From NCBI GenBank assembly GCA_003224085.1, contig QHYK01000054.1, positions 1 to 64,000 of the forward strand: a stretch of DNA of 64,000 nucleotides, read 5' to 3'. Below are positions 45,090 through 54,733 of the stretch, in pieces (the first letter of the stretch is position 1; each line of letters starts with the position of its first letter). The notes beneath the pieces are model-generated. The model saw only the letters and a list, made by a program, of their open reading frames with translations. It did no database searches and was not told where the DNA came from. A program made the translations under genes and the position numbers. This DNA is from Acidobacteriota bacterium (GTDB lineage: Bacteria > Acidobacteriota > Terriglobia > Acidiferrales > UBA7541).

Positions 45090-47474
45090 CTACTTGGAGA
45101 GCGTGTTCCAGGAATCCGCGGCTTCAGAAATCATCTCCGAGTGCGAATTGCCATTGCCATTCGAACCGTACATTCCCAAACCGTAGTAGCCGTTCGTGTG
45201 GAGAGTTACGTTGTTCAAGACCACTCCAATAAGATTGGCTCCTGCGCTGCGGATGCTGGACTGAGATTGCATCACTTGCTGGCGAGGAGTGGCCCCACTC
45301 TTGACCACCAGCAGCACACCATCAACCAGAGATGCAATTATGCGGCTGTCCGCAAGCGTAAGCAGCGGAGAAGAATCAAGAATCACAAAGCCATACTCGG
45401 ACTTTGCCGATGTGAGGAAGGCCCCCATGCTCTTCGAGGACAGAAGTTCCGCCGGATTCGGAGGAACGGGGCCACACAGAAGAAGATCAAGCCCCGGCGA
45501 TCCGGAGGGACACACGGCGGCATGCCAGTCTTGTTGCCCCGTGAGGCAACTGACGAGGCCAGGGCACTCTCGGATGCAGAACAGTTTCTGCAGTGAAGGG
45601 AAGCGCAAGTCCGCATCCACAAGCAACACACGTTGTCCGAGCTGCGCGAGAGAAATCGCCAAATTGGTGGCGATTGTCGTTTTGCCTTCACCGGATTGCG
45701 TGCTTGTGACGAGCAAAGACCCTGGCGGATGGTCGGCCGTGGAAAGCAATACCGAGGCGCGCAAGCTTCGGAACGCTTCCACCAAAGCTGCTTGAGGCTT
45801 TCCGCCTTGATCGATGCGATGCCAACGTACGCCGGGGTTGCTCGCCGTTCCGTTGTGTCCGTGACGGAGCCCATTTGTCCGACGAAGCAGTTTGCGAACG
45901 CCGTTCCGGTTTCCGCCCAACTGATGCACGGAGGGAATTAGCGCCAGTGCGGAAAGGCCAAACAATCGCTCGACGTCGTCGGCGCCTTTCAGTGTGTCGT
46001 CGAGGCGCTCCTGAAGGAATGCGGCGCTGATTCCAAGCCCAAGTCCGAGTAAGGAAGCGACGGCAAGATTCAGGGGGATTTTGGGTTTTGCCGGTTTGGC
46101 CGGGGCTTCGGCGGAATCCACAATGCGAATGTTGCTGGCCTTCAAACTTGCGGATACGCCGGCCTCTTTCAACCGCTGAAGCAACCCCTCATATAATTGC
46201 TTGTTGGTTTCCACTTCGCGCTTGAGGATGTTGTATTGAACGGCTTTTTCTGCAATCACGTTTACCTGGTTTTGTTGAGTGTCCAGCGCTCCCTTCACCA
46301 ACCCTTCGCGGCGGAGCGCTGCGAAATACTCATTTGTGATTTTGTCTGCTGCCCGCTTGCGCTCGTCTTTGAGTGCGGCTTCAATTTCATCAATCTGGCT
46401 TTGAATTTCCTTCACCCGCGGATATTCGGGATTGAATTTCGTGGATAGCTGGGCAAGCTCGCGCTTGAGCTCGGCCAACCGCTCGCTCAGATCCTGAACC
46501 AGCTTGTTTTCGACCACGCCCGGCAGCGATTCGTAGTCTCCGGCTTGAACGAGCCGGTAAACGGATTCCTTTTCGTAACGTTGCGCCTGCGCCTTGGTCA
46601 GCTCTTGCTGGAGTTGTTGGAGCCGCTCATTGGCAACGTTTTCGCTTACGCCCTTGTCGCTTTCGAGGAAGACCAAGCCGTTATGGCGCGCATAGTCTTG
46701 CAGCTGCTCTTCCGACTTTTCCAGCTTCGCCTTGACGCCAACCAACTGTTGCGACAGCCAATCCGTTGCTTTTTGCGTGGCCATCCATCGCGCTTCCAGG
46801 TTTTCGTCAATGTAGTCTTCCGCGAGTGTGTTTACGATGCTGGCAGAGAGCCTGGCATTGTTCGAATCGAAACTCACGGTTACGAGCCTGCTCCGGCTGA
46901 CCGGCTCGACGGTCAGCCGGTCTTGGAATCGTCCGAGGGCCCGTTGATACACTTCCGGATCACGGGCACGGCCCGCCGGGTCCAGCGCAAGAGTCTGTTT
47001 GTGAGGCGTGAAGAATCTTTCCTGTAACTGCCACCACTTCGGTTTGTTAAATTCCGGGAGAGAATCAAGATGAAGTTGATCGATGACGCGCCGCGCCACG
47101 CTTTCGCTGGCCAGGATGCTGTACTGCGTTTTCAAATAGGAATCGGAGACGGATTCCAGCTCGTAGAGGTCCTTGATCGTGGGAATATCCGGGTTTTCCT
47201 TTTGAATTTCCAGCAGCACTTGCGCTTGGTAAACGGGCTTTTCCTTGAGTGTCACGATGAGTGTTGCCGCAAATACGAGGAAGAACACAATCAAGATCGT
47301 TGAAAAGCGTTTGCGCAGGATGCGGCCATAAGCGCGGAGGTCGAGCGGTTCGTCGGGCTCCAGGATTTCGTAGGAATCCGATAGGTCGAGGACACGATTG
47401 TCCAGTAAGACGGATCCTCCCCGTTCGAATCGCGGCCGTCGCGCGTAGAGCTCGACTTTATTTTGTTCGCTCAT
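45090..47474 (-). CDS. Polysaccharide co-polymerase/BY-type tyrosine autokinase
   Basis: The 794-residue protein has a Wzz domain with two membrane helices (FSTILIVFFLVFAATLIV; LNLAVASLLGLGLGISAAFL), a long coiled coil in the periplasm and a C-terminal kinase. The kinase has Walker A SGEGKTTIATN, Walker A' LLVDADLRFP and Walker B FVILDSSP. The tyrosine tail is short (YYGLGMYG) compared with E. coli Wzc. It regulates chain length and export with the Wza protein, whose gene ends one base before its ATG. Confidence 0.94.
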   Translation of the reverse strand: MSEQNKVELYARRPRFERGGSVLLDNRVLDLSDSYEILEPDEPLDLRAYGRILRKRFSTILIVFFLVFAATLIVTLKEKPVYQAQVLLEIQKENPDIPTIKDLYELESVSDSYLKTQYSILASESVARRVIDQLHLDSLPEFNKPKWWQLQERFFTPHKQTLALDPAGRARDPEVYQRALGRFQDRLTVEPVSRSRLVTVSFDSNNARLSASIVNTLAEDYIDENLEARWMATQKATDWLSQQLVGVKAKLEKSEEQLQDYARHNGLVFLESDKGVSENVANERLQQLQQELTKAQAQRYEKESVYRLVQAGDYESLPGVVENKLVQDLSERLAELKRELAQLSTKFNPEYPRVKEIQSQIDEIEAALKDERKRAADKITNEYFAALRREGLVKGALDTQQNQVNVIAEKAVQYNILKREVETNKQLYEGLLQRLKEAGVSASLKASNIRIVDSAEAPAKPAKPKIPLNLAVASLLGLGLGISAAFLQERLDDTLKGADDVERLFGLSALALIPSVHQLGGNRNGVRKLLRRTNGLRHGHNGTASNPGVRWHRIDQGGKPQAALVEAFRSLRASVLLSTADHPPGSLLVTSTQSGEGKTTIATNLAISLAQLGQRVLLVDADLRFPSLQKLFCIRECPGLVSCLTGQQDWHAAVCPSGSPGLDLLLCGPVPPNPAELLSSKSMGAFLTSAKSEYGFVILDSSPLLTLADSRIIASLVDGVLLVVKSGATPRQQVMQSQSSIRSAGANLIGVVLNNVTLHTNGYYGLGMYGSNGNGNSHSEMISEAADSWNTLSK

Positions 47475-47475
47475 G

Positions 47476-48687
47476 CTACCAGTGAAAAATCAAAAGCCCT
47501 GTCAGCGTCTGCGCCGCCGCCTCCAAACCTCTCGAGAACGTAGTTTTCGAGGCGCTGTTGGGTACGAACACAATGTCTCTGGGCTCCAGCAGGGGATCCT
47601 GCGCTTTCCCGGCGAGGATTTTGCTCAGATCGATGGGAGTTTGCGCCCGCGCTCCGCTCTGTTCGTCCGTGCGGATAATGCGGGCCCCTGCCTTTGCTGC
47701 TGTCCGCGTTAAACCTCCGCTAAGTGCAATCACCTGCAGCACCGACATCTTTTCGTTCGATTTCATCGTAAATCCGCCGGGCCTTTGAACCTCGCCCACA
47801 ACGTACACGATTCCCGCGTGCAGAACTTTGACGATATCGCCGGGATTGACAACCGGATTCTGGCGAACATCGGAGGAGTCGAGAAGCTCTTTCAAGTTCA
47901 CCTCGACAACATTGTCGGCGGGAAACCCATCTCTATTCTCGTCCGGAGCAGCTACGCCGCCACTGTTTTCACTTCGGTTCTCTGTCGCGCCCAACGTCTT
48001 TTCTGCATCGCTGCTAGTAGAGTTTTGCAGGCCCGCGCCACGGAGGATGATGGCGGTTTCACCGGCGTCGTCCGCCAAACCTTCTGCAAGCGATAGAATC
48101 TCGATCAGTGTTTTGCTTCCCCGGACCTGAAACACTCCGGGCCTGCGCACCGCTCCCAGCACGGACACGGGATGGCTCTGCATCTCGCGTACAAATACGC
48201 TGATGTGGGGATCTTTCATGTAAGTGCGGCGGAGAAGCTCCTGGAGAACAAGCTCAACTTCCCGCGGAGTCAACCCAGCGACACGGACGGAATCCAGTAA
48301 CGGCAGAGAAATCTCGCCGGCGGATGAAACGCGAACTTCGCGATTCAGTTCCTGCGCCTCGAAAACACTGATGTCGAGCACATCGTCGAAACCAATGCGA
48401 TAGTCCTGTGGGCTCGCCAGTGGCGTTGCAGAATTTGCTTCCAGAAGCTTCTTGAGCCGTTGGTTCCATTCCTGGCTGGTTTGGAGGTCTGGGGAGGGCT
48501 TAGCGGCCACGTCCACCGTGTTTTGGCGTGCTAATGGCGCTTCCGGCTTAGTCTGCGCGAGACGATTCTCTGCGGCAGCACTGAAACAACTTCCGGAAAG
48601 GCATAATTGGCTGCCCGCAAAGCCCTGCATTGCCCATAAACACAGAAGCAGTCGAACATGAGAGGGCTGCCTCAAGCTTGCAAGCAT
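47476..48687 (-). CDS. Polysaccharide export outer-membrane protein (Wza-like)
   Basis: A 403-residue protein with an N-terminal signal (LLLCLWAMQGFAG), the polysaccharide-export domain (YRIGFDDVLDISVFEAQELN) and SLBB domains (HPVSVLGAVRRPGVFQVRGS; IVYVVGEVQRPGGFTM). It forms the outer-membrane exit channel. The expected lipobox is not obvious, although a Cys occurs at CLSGSCF. The start has AAAGGG upstream. It is followed after one base by the co-polymerase. Confidence 0.93.
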   Translation of the reverse strand: MLASLRQPSHVRLLLCLWAMQGFAGSQLCLSGSCFSAAAENRLAQTKPEAPLARQNTVDVAAKPSPDLQTSQEWNQRLKKLLEANSATPLASPQDYRIGFDDVLDISVFEAQELNREVRVSSAGEISLPLLDSVRVAGLTPREVELVLQELLRRTYMKDPHISVFVREMQSHPVSVLGAVRRPGVFQVRGSKTLIEILSLAEGLADDAGETAIILRGAGLQNSTSSDAEKTLGATENRSENSGGVAAPDENRDGFPADNVVEVNLKELLDSSDVRQNPVVNPGDIVKVLHAGIVYVVGEVQRPGGFTMKSNEKMSVLQVIALSGGLTRTAAKAGARIIRTDEQSGARAQTPIDLSKILAGKAQDPLLEPRDIVFVPNSASKTTFSRGLEAAAQTLTGLLIFHW

Positions 48688-48955
48688 GGCCCTTTCCCTC
48701 TATCGACATTGCCGGGCGTGAGGCAATTCCTGCGCGACGAATTACAGTTGGCGGCACGGATTGCCGAATGTGCGGCTTCCTGGTTTGCTGGAGACGTACT
48801 AACTCGGCCCACTTCTTTCCTCCGAGTGCAACAACTCCACTTAGGCATAAAGACCGGGTCCATACAGGCTAGGATTTGCGAGGTGGAGAGTCGATACAGT
48901 ACAGTCCGCAAACAGAATGCAGGGAAAGACCTGAGGAATCCGGGGCGTTCTTGCG
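48688..48955. other. Intergenic gap inside the polysaccharide operon
   Basis: A 268-base gap between the WecG-type gene and the Wza-type gene, larger than elsewhere in this operon. It could hold an internal promoter. I see no clear motif. Confidence 0.4.
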
Positions 48956-49819
48956 CTAATTTCGGCCAAGGGGGAGACTGCCTGCGGCGCGGCGCTGCTT
49001 GCTGGTCTCTTCGCCCTGGCCGAATTTCTTCAAGCGGAGGCTTTCTAGGAAGAGATAAACCAGGAACTGTGTGCCACAGATCAGATATCTTCGCCATAAA
49101 CGCCGGGGCTCCTGAAGCAACCGGAAAAGCCACTCGAAGCCATGCTCACGCATCCATCGCGGTGCCTGCCTTTTCCTTCCCGACAGCATGTCAAACGCTG
49201 CGCCAACTCCCACCATAACCGGAACATTCAATTGATGCTTGTGTTTGTGCATCCAGCGCACCTGCCTCAGCTCCCCTAAACCTACCCAGAGCACGTCGGT
49301 TGCAGCGCTGGAGATTGCGGATATAACTTCTTCCTCTTGTTCAAGGTTCAGACGCTGCAAAGGCCGCGAATACGTCCCTGCCACGATCGTTCCGGGAAAT
49401 CGATTCTTGAGTGTTTCCGCAAGACGTTCTGGGACATCTGGCCCTCGCTCTGCCCCATAAAAGAAATGCCGATATCCTTGCCCGGCGGTTTTTTCACAGA
49501 ATGCAAGCAGCAGGTCCGGACCGTACACGCGCTGCGGCAAAACATGGCCATGACGGCGACCCAGCCAGACGAGTGGCATCCCGTCTGGCACAACCAAGTC
49601 AGTTTCATTTAGAATTTGTTTGAACTCGCAATCGTGTTGCGCTTCGACGATACCGTTCATGCCGGTCGCAGCGATGGAATGACACTCCGTCTTCTCGCGA
49701 ATCCATTCCTCCATCTGGGAGACCACGTCTGGGATCTGCACAGCGTCCACGTGCACGCCCAGAACTTGAAAGCGAGGGGTGTTTTTAATAACCTGCCGGA
49801 AAGGAATCCGGGCGGCCAT
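48956..49819 (-). CDS. WecG/TagA/CpsF family glycosyltransferase
   Basis: The 287-residue enzyme shows the family landmarks: SIAATGMNGIVEA near the start, VVPDGMPLVWLGR, RVYGPDLLLAFCE and FFYGAERGPDV, and GVGAAFDMLSGRKRQAPRWM near the end. Members transfer ManNAcA, ManNAc or similar sugars to lipid-linked acceptors on the cytoplasmic face; the C-terminal helix (YLICGTQFLVYLFLE) suits membrane association. The ATG is 13 bases after GGAGG. It is the first gene of the minus-strand block that runs down to the polymerase. Confidence 0.92.
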   Translation of the reverse strand: MAARIPFRQVIKNTPRFQVLGVHVDAVQIPDVVSQMEEWIREKTECHSIAATGMNGIVEAQHDCEFKQILNETDLVVPDGMPLVWLGRRHGHVLPQRVYGPDLLLAFCEKTAGQGYRHFFYGAERGPDVPERLAETLKNRFPGTIVAGTYSRPLQRLNLEQEEEVISAISSAATDVLWVGLGELRQVRWMHKHKHQLNVPVMVGVGAAFDMLSGRKRQAPRWMREHGFEWLFRLLQEPRRLWRRYLICGTQFLVYLFLESLRLKKFGQGEETSKQRRAAGSLPLGRN

Positions 49820-49856
49820 GGGTTAAGGTACCCACCTCCCCCCGGTTTTTTTGTAA

Positions 49857-50220
49857 GTGGTGATTCCAAAGGTAGATAAAGTCCTTTGTTTTGATACACT
49901 TTTGAAAGTGTTTGATTCTAAACAAGATGGGGGAGACTGGCGGGTGGGGAAACCGTGGTGCGTGGCGGGTAGCGATAAAAGGCGCCCCCTCCGTTGCATG
50001 AGAGAGTGTGTGAAAGTGATTGATTGCAAATGGGTTGCTTGGTCTCCAATACGACAAAGAGTGCGGAACTGGTTGAAAGCAAAGTGGATGGTGGCAATTG
50101 ACAAATCATGGGACCTGGATGGGGATTTACACGCTCTCGACACGGTGAGGGTGCAAAACGTACGCTCTCCGAAGAGTTCACTCCGAAAATCCATGCCACA
50201 TTATAACATGGTCCGAAATT
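49857..50220. repeat. Intergenic region with degenerate repeats
   Basis: The words GAAAGTGTTTGATTCTAAAC (near 49904) and GAAAGTGATTGATTGCAAAT (near 50012) are 15 of 20 identical and lie about 108 bases apart; a weaker third version (GGTTGAAAGC...CAATTGACAAAT) lies near 50070. The region has an unusual T/G-rich texture and no credible gene, and precedes the methyltransferase. It also holds the divergent promoters of the two blocks. Confidence 0.3.
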
Positions 50221-50298
50221 ATGCAAGGTTATACGCGTGTGTGTTTAGAATGCCAACAAAAGCAGTTGAGAGTTCCCATAAATGCAAATGGAGAAGTG

Positions 50299-51225
50299 AT
50301 GAGACCAGCTTCGGTCACGGAACAAGAAGTAAAGACAGCAGGCTCCGAAAAAAGGAGAGATAAATTCCTCGCTGTCCTTCTGCGCCATATCAAAGCTTGC
50401 CGCATTGATGCTAGTGAAAAGCTACTTGTGATAGGAGGTAGCTGGCAGGACGTTGATCTTCTGATGTGTGCGGGATTCAAAGACATAACTCTCTCGAATT
50501 TTCACCCAGAACTCGAAGGAGATGCACAGCCAAGCCTCCAGGGCAAAGTAAAGCTATTGGCGGTCGACGCTGAACAAGTAGATTTGCCGGATGGTTCGTT
50601 TGATTGCGTCTTCGCTCACGAAGTGTTGCACCACTGTCGGTCCCCGCACAGAGCCCTGTGTGAAATGCTGCGGGTTGCGTCCAAGCACGTCGTCCTGTTA
50701 GAGCCAAATGATTCTCTCTCGATGCGAGTACTGACTTGGGCCGGTTTCTCGTTTCCCTACGAGATCTTCTCGGTGGTTTATCATGGATATGAAGCCGGCG
50801 GGGTTAGAGATTCGTGCATACCGAACTTCATCTATCGTTGGAACGCAAATGAAGTGCGCAAGACAGTTTCTTCCTACCTAGCCGAATACGTGTCTTTAGT
50901 TCATGCGCGCCCTTACTGGGACTTTAATATCGATGAAAGAGAGCTCTCTATGAGAAAGGAAACCAGAATTCACGCGATTACGTCAATTATGGGGGCAAAG
51001 ACTTTCCTTGTTGCTTTGAGAGCCCTGCAAGTTGTTCTTAATAGAATCCCTGTTCTGCGGCGTCAAGGCAACAAATTCTTTTGTTGCATTGAAAAGACGG
51101 AAGAACTACAACCATGGCTAACCGCAGGAGATGGCAAGATCGCATTCAACCCCAGTTTTAAGCGGAGGCCTAGTGAGTGTTTTTATCCTATTGAATCTCA
51201 GTTGGAATCACGAAGAATATCCTAG
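50299..51225 (+). CDS. SAM-dependent methyltransferase
   Basis: A class I methyltransferase of the Methyltransf_11 type. Motif I is partly degenerate (KLLVIGGSWQDVDLL), followed by LSNFHPELEG, LAVDAEQVDLPDGSFDCVFA and the post-motif HEVLHHCRSPHRALCEMLRV. The last 120 residues are a variable domain that probably recognises the substrate. I prefer the ATG at 50299 (GGAG upstream); an ATG at 50221 would add 26 residues with a CLECQQK motif. Inside a polysaccharide cluster it may methylate a sugar or lipid-linked intermediate. Confidence 0.82.
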   Translation: MRPASVTEQEVKTAGSEKRRDKFLAVLLRHIKACRIDASEKLLVIGGSWQDVDLLMCAGFKDITLSNFHPELEGDAQPSLQGKVKLLAVDAEQVDLPDGSFDCVFAHEVLHHCRSPHRALCEMLRVASKHVVLLEPNDSLSMRVLTWAGFSFPYEIFSVVYHGYEAGGVRDSCIPNFIYRWNANEVRKTVSSYLAEYVSLVHARPYWDFNIDERELSMRKETRIHAITSIMGAKTFLVALRALQVVLNRIPVLRRQGNKFFCCIEKTEELQPWLTAGDGKIAFNPSFKRRPSECFYPIESQLESRRIS

Positions 51226-51249
51226 GGTGCCAAGCTAGTTGTCCAAATC

Positions 51250-52380
51250 ATGGCAAAGATCCCTATCGCAACATCGTTTTTCGTCCCAGGATACATACCT
51301 CAGTTTGACGGCCTTAGAGGCATTGCGATTCTTCTGGTTCTCATTGGCCACTCTGGTTTCCTAGAAGCCCTGCCACACGCCGGAATGTTGGAATATACCC
51401 GCTTTGGTGTGGACTTATTCTTTGTATTGTCGGGATTTCTCATCACGGGAATACTCACGGATTCGAAAGGGTCTGGGCATTATTTCCGAAATTTCTACGC
51501 GCGGCGGGCGCTTCGCATTTGGCCCCTCTATTACCTGATCCTCTTTTTTGCATTTGTCGTGGCACCCCTGTTTGTGCCTGGCATGCGACCGACGGTCGCT
51601 AGCATTTGGCCCCCTTTCATCTTCTATGTGCAAAACCTTGCCTATCATGACGTTTATCCTTTTGCCTTAGGGGCAACGTGGTCTCTGGCCGTTGAGGAGC
51701 AGTTCTATCTGACCTGGCCCCTGCCGGTATTTCTACTGAGCAAACGCGTACTCTCCATCGTTTTGGTGTCGCTCGTCGCTATGTCTCTATCCCTCAGGAT
51801 CGCCTTCCATTTTCACGGCGCCGCAACAGGCTATGTCCACACGTTCACGCCTTCGCGTTTGGATGCCATTGCATGTGGTTCTCTGGCGGCGCTTTGGTTG
51901 CGCTCCCCGAGCGGCACATTTGCCCTCTGGCGCGTTCGTGCTTATCAGTTTCTGGGGCTCGGTGTAGCAGGCGTGGTACTGACGCGAGTCTTGATGCATA
52001 GGAACAGCTCGGTCGTAAGTTATACATTCCTGGCCATGGCTTTTACCGGCCTGTTAGGCATATCGCTGACCTCTGATCCAAGATCCTCTCTACTGGGGCG
52101 AAGTCTTTCGGCTGGCTGGCTACGCTACATTGGAAAGATCAGCTACGGAATTTATCTTCTGCACTATCCAATCTTCCATCTGTGGGCCCGATTCTTCGAT
52201 TCCCAGAGTTTCTACCAATACAACCAAGTGGCGCGAAATCTACTGGGCTTCGCGGTCCAGATGCCTTTGGCCATGTTGGCTGCCGCCATTTCGTGGCGGT
52301 TCTTTGAAGGACCAATCCTGCGCCTTAAGGAGCGGTTCCCGTCAGGATCGCAGATGCATTGGCCTGAATCGAAGCGGTGA
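51250..52380 (+). CDS. Acyltransferase 3 (OafA-type) membrane protein
   Basis: A 376-residue, ten-helix acyltransferase. The typical opening is FDGLRGIAILLVLIGHSGFL, with the catalytic His, then RFGVDLFFVLSGFLITG and RFYARRALRIWPLYY-type text (NFYARRALRIWPLYYL). The end, YIGKISYGIYLLHYPIF, is also characteristic. It adds O-acetyl or similar groups to cell-surface glycans. It starts 24 bases after the methyltransferase. Its last 56 bases overlap the convergent gmd gene. Confidence 0.93.
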   Translation: MAKIPIATSFFVPGYIPQFDGLRGIAILLVLIGHSGFLEALPHAGMLEYTRFGVDLFFVLSGFLITGILTDSKGSGHYFRNFYARRALRIWPLYYLILFFAFVVAPLFVPGMRPTVASIWPPFIFYVQNLAYHDVYPFALGATWSLAVEEQFYLTWPLPVFLLSKRVLSIVLVSLVAMSLSLRIAFHFHGAATGYVHTFTPSRLDAIACGSLAALWLRSPSGTFALWRVRAYQFLGLGVAGVVLTRVLMHRNSSVVSYTFLAMAFTGLLGISLTSDPRSSLLGRSLSAGWLRYIGKISYGIYLLHYPIFHLWARFFDSQSFYQYNQVARNLLGFAVQMPLAMLAAAISWRFFEGPILRLKERFPSGSQMHWPESKR

Positions 52381-53398
52381 AAAGCGTAGTCACTGACTTT
52401 TCTGCCAAGACCGCTTCGGACGCTTGGTGCAACTTGGCCTGTTCCGCGATGACCATCATGCGAACTAGTTGACGGAAGTCCACCTTGGGCGTCCACCCCG
52501 TATGTTCTCTGATCTTCGCTATATCCGCCCTCAAGTCAAAAATCTCCTGCCGCCTTTTTAGCTTTTCATCAATCTTTGTGTGCTTTTCACAAAAAGCGCG
52601 GTCGACTCCAGCAACCGTACAAGCTTCCTCCAGAAAGTCTTTTACCGAATGCGAGACCCCTGTGCCGACTACATAGTCTTGCGGCTCGGGCTGTTGCATC
52701 ATCGAATGGATCGCCTCAACGTACTCTCCAGCAAATCCCCAATCCCTCCTCGAGTCGATGTTGCCCAATGACAGGATGTCTTCGCCACCCACCGACCAGC
52801 CGGCTACGGCCATGGCAATTTTTCGCGTGACCATTTCCGTTCCGCGCCGGGGACTCTCATGGTTAAAAAGTATCCCGCCGACAACAAAAAGACCACGATC
52901 GCGATAGAGGGCAGCAAGTCTGTGAGCCGCGAGCTTAGAGATACCATAAGGGGACCTCGGCCGCATCTCTGTCTGATCTGAGCATGCGCCGTTGTGGTTT
53001 CCAAACATCTCCGAGGTCGAGGCTTGATAGACTTTGGTATCCTTTTTCATCTGTTCCACGATCTTTAGTAGGCGGACGAGCCCGCCTGCGTTGACATCCA
53101 ACGTTGCACCCGGCTCATCCCAGGACAGTGGGACGAAAACTTGGGCAGCGAAATTGTAGATCTCGTTAGGCCACGACTTCTGAATCGCGTTTCTCAACGA
53201 CATCTCGTCACGCATATCGCCATAGATGTAACTTACCCTATCGCTCCAGGCATTGTTCATCATCCAATCTATGGCCCAATGATTGGAGTACGGCGGCTTT
53301 CTAACCATTCCATAGACTCGGTAACCCAACTTAAGCAGATATTCCGTCAAATACGACCCATCTTGACCGAGGGCGCCAGTTATCAATGCTGTTTTCAT
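52325..53398 (-). CDS. gmd: GDP-mannose 4,6-dehydratase family protein
   Basis: A 357-residue extended short-chain dehydrogenase. The NADP site is ALITGALGQDGSYLTEYLL, the catalytic Ser/Thr lies in QASTSEMFG, and the Tyr/Lys pair in SPYGISKLAAH. FNHESPRRGTEMVTRKIA is the hallmark of GDP-mannose dehydratases and their close relatives. It makes GDP-4-keto-6-deoxymannose, the precursor of GDP-fucose, rhamnose or perosamine. The partner epimerase/reductase is not in the window. The last 56 bases overlap the end of the acyltransferase gene on the other strand. Confidence 0.92.
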   Translation of the reverse strand: MKTALITGALGQDGSYLTEYLLKLGYRVYGMVRKPPYSNHWAIDWMMNNAWSDRVSYIYGDMRDEMSLRNAIQKSWPNEIYNFAAQVFVPLSWDEPGATLDVNAGGLVRLLKIVEQMKKDTKVYQASTSEMFGNHNGACSDQTEMRPRSPYGISKLAAHRLAALYRDRGLFVVGGILFNHESPRRGTEMVTRKIAMAVAGWSVGGEDILSLGNIDSRRDWGFAGEYVEAIHSMMQQPEPQDYVVGTGVSHSVKDFLEEACTVAGVDRAFCEKHTKIDEKLKRRQEIFDLRADIAKIREHTGWTPKVDFRQLVRMMVIAEQAKLHQASEAVLAEKSVTTLFTASIQANASAILTGTAP

Positions 53399-53404
53399 TG
53401 CGAT

Positions 53405-54733
53405 TCACCTTCCGTTCCAGCAGTCGTGAAATGCGGCTCGAGAACTTCCCTTCGCGGCCGAACGGTTCTGTATAGCTTTCCCATAGATCCTCATCAAAGC
53501 TTGATAGTTAGGTCCGGCGGTGTACTTGCTTTCGTACTCTGCCCGTCCCGCCCGTCCCATCTCTTTGACTTCAGGAAGATGAGTCCATGCATATTCTGCT
53601 TTTGCCGCTAAGTCCTCAGGGTCACCCGCAGTAAAGTGCAATCCGGTCCTTTTGTCATCGAGAACTTCCTCCATAGCGCCCACTCGGGAGCCAATGACGG
53701 GCGTACCGCAGGCAAAGGCTTCCATCACGACCAACCCAAAAGTCTCCGCATACCCTTCCGAAGGCCAGACCAAGAAGCGCGCTCCTTTGAGCACATCGAA
53801 GCATTCGCTTTGAGACAGTCGCGGGAGCACACGAACAGAGGGATTCTCTTCGGCAAAGCGGCGTACGTGGTTCTCCATCGGCCCCTCGCCACGAATCCAC
53901 AACGGAACGTGGCGCAAAGTCCTCCAGGCCTTCAAAAGGGTGGCGACGCCCTTTTCCGGGGAGAGCCGCCCCATGAAGAGGGCGTAGCTTCCCACTCCCT
54001 GTTTCATGCCCGGGTCGTCGCTTAGGAAGTGAGGCTTTAGGAAAATCTTTTCGGAGGGCCACCCTGCAGCTATAAACTTCTGACGGAAGAACTCAGTGGC
54101 GACAATGTAGGCGTCGACCCGCTCTTGCCAGGTCCTCAGAAGGCGGTGAGCCATGAGCATTCCTGCCACCGCTGCGCTCTGAAGACGCGAGTTGCGATAG
54201 CAGGCATGAACTACTCCAGGCCATGGCAGCGTCCTGCCCAGGCAATCCTCGCACACTTGGCCCTCCCTAAGGCAAGTTACGGCAGGACAAATCAAGCGAG
54301 CGTTGTACAGAGACTGAACAACCGGAATGCCTTCCTCCTGGCAGATGTAATAGGCGCCTGGGGAGATCAGGGGAAATGTGTTATGGAAATGCGCGACGTC
54401 CGGCCGCTCGCCGCGCAGTAGGGACCTCAATTCCTTCGTGCTGTCGAAAGACCAAACTGTCTGCAGGCCGACCTTGATCTTGTCAAGAATTCCATTTTGG
54501 GCGAACTCGCTATTATCTCGCGTATATTCCAGTATTTCGTTGCCTTCACGATGCAACAGTTTTTTCTCGCGGGAAAAGACTTCGTCTTCTCCTCCTGGCC
54601 AGAAGTAACGATTGTGAGCCAACAATACCTTGATAACCTTCTTTGGGAAGGCTGGAGGGTCTTCGGCTCCTCGACCATAGCTGCGGCCCAGGAACCGTGT
54701 AGGCTTCCGTGTGTGGGCGGTGAATCCACTCAT
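53405..54733 (-). CDS. Glycosyltransferase family 4
   Basis: A 442-residue GT-B enzyme. The N-terminal domain has NRYFWPGGEDEVFSRE and a Cys pattern (CPAVTCLREGQVCEDCLG). The nucleotide-binding half has ALFMGRLSPEKGVATLL, then VWPSEGYAETFGLVVMEAFA with the conserved E-x7-E. Donor and acceptor are not evident. The ATG overlaps the stop of the upstream polymerase gene by four bases, so translation is coupled. Confidence 0.92.
   Translation of the reverse strand: MSGFTAHTRKPTRFLGRSYGRGAEDPPAFPKKVIKVLLAHNRYFWPGGEDEVFSREKKLLHREGNEILEYTRDNSEFAQNGILDKIKVGLQTVWSFDSTKELRSLLRGERPDVAHFHNTFPLISPGAYYICQEEGIPVVQSLYNARLICPAVTCLREGQVCEDCLGRTLPWPGVVHACYRNSRLQSAAVAGMLMAHRLLRTWQERVDAYIVATEFFRQKFIAAGWPSEKIFLKPHFLSDDPGMKQGVGSYALFMGRLSPEKGVATLLKAWRTLRHVPLWIRGEGPMENHVRRFAEENPSVRVLPRLSQSECFDVLKGARFLVWPSEGYAETFGLVVMEAFACGTPVIGSRVGAMEEVLDDKRTGLHFTAGDPEDLAAKAEYAWTHLPEVKEMGRAGRAEYESKYTAGPNYQALMRIYGKAIQNRSAAKGSSRAAFHDCWNGR

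Noticed and set aside
49857-50363. A 168-codon plus-strand frame ahead of the methyltransferase
   Set aside because: It crosses a region of degenerate repeats, runs into the methyltransferase start in another frame, and has no domain.
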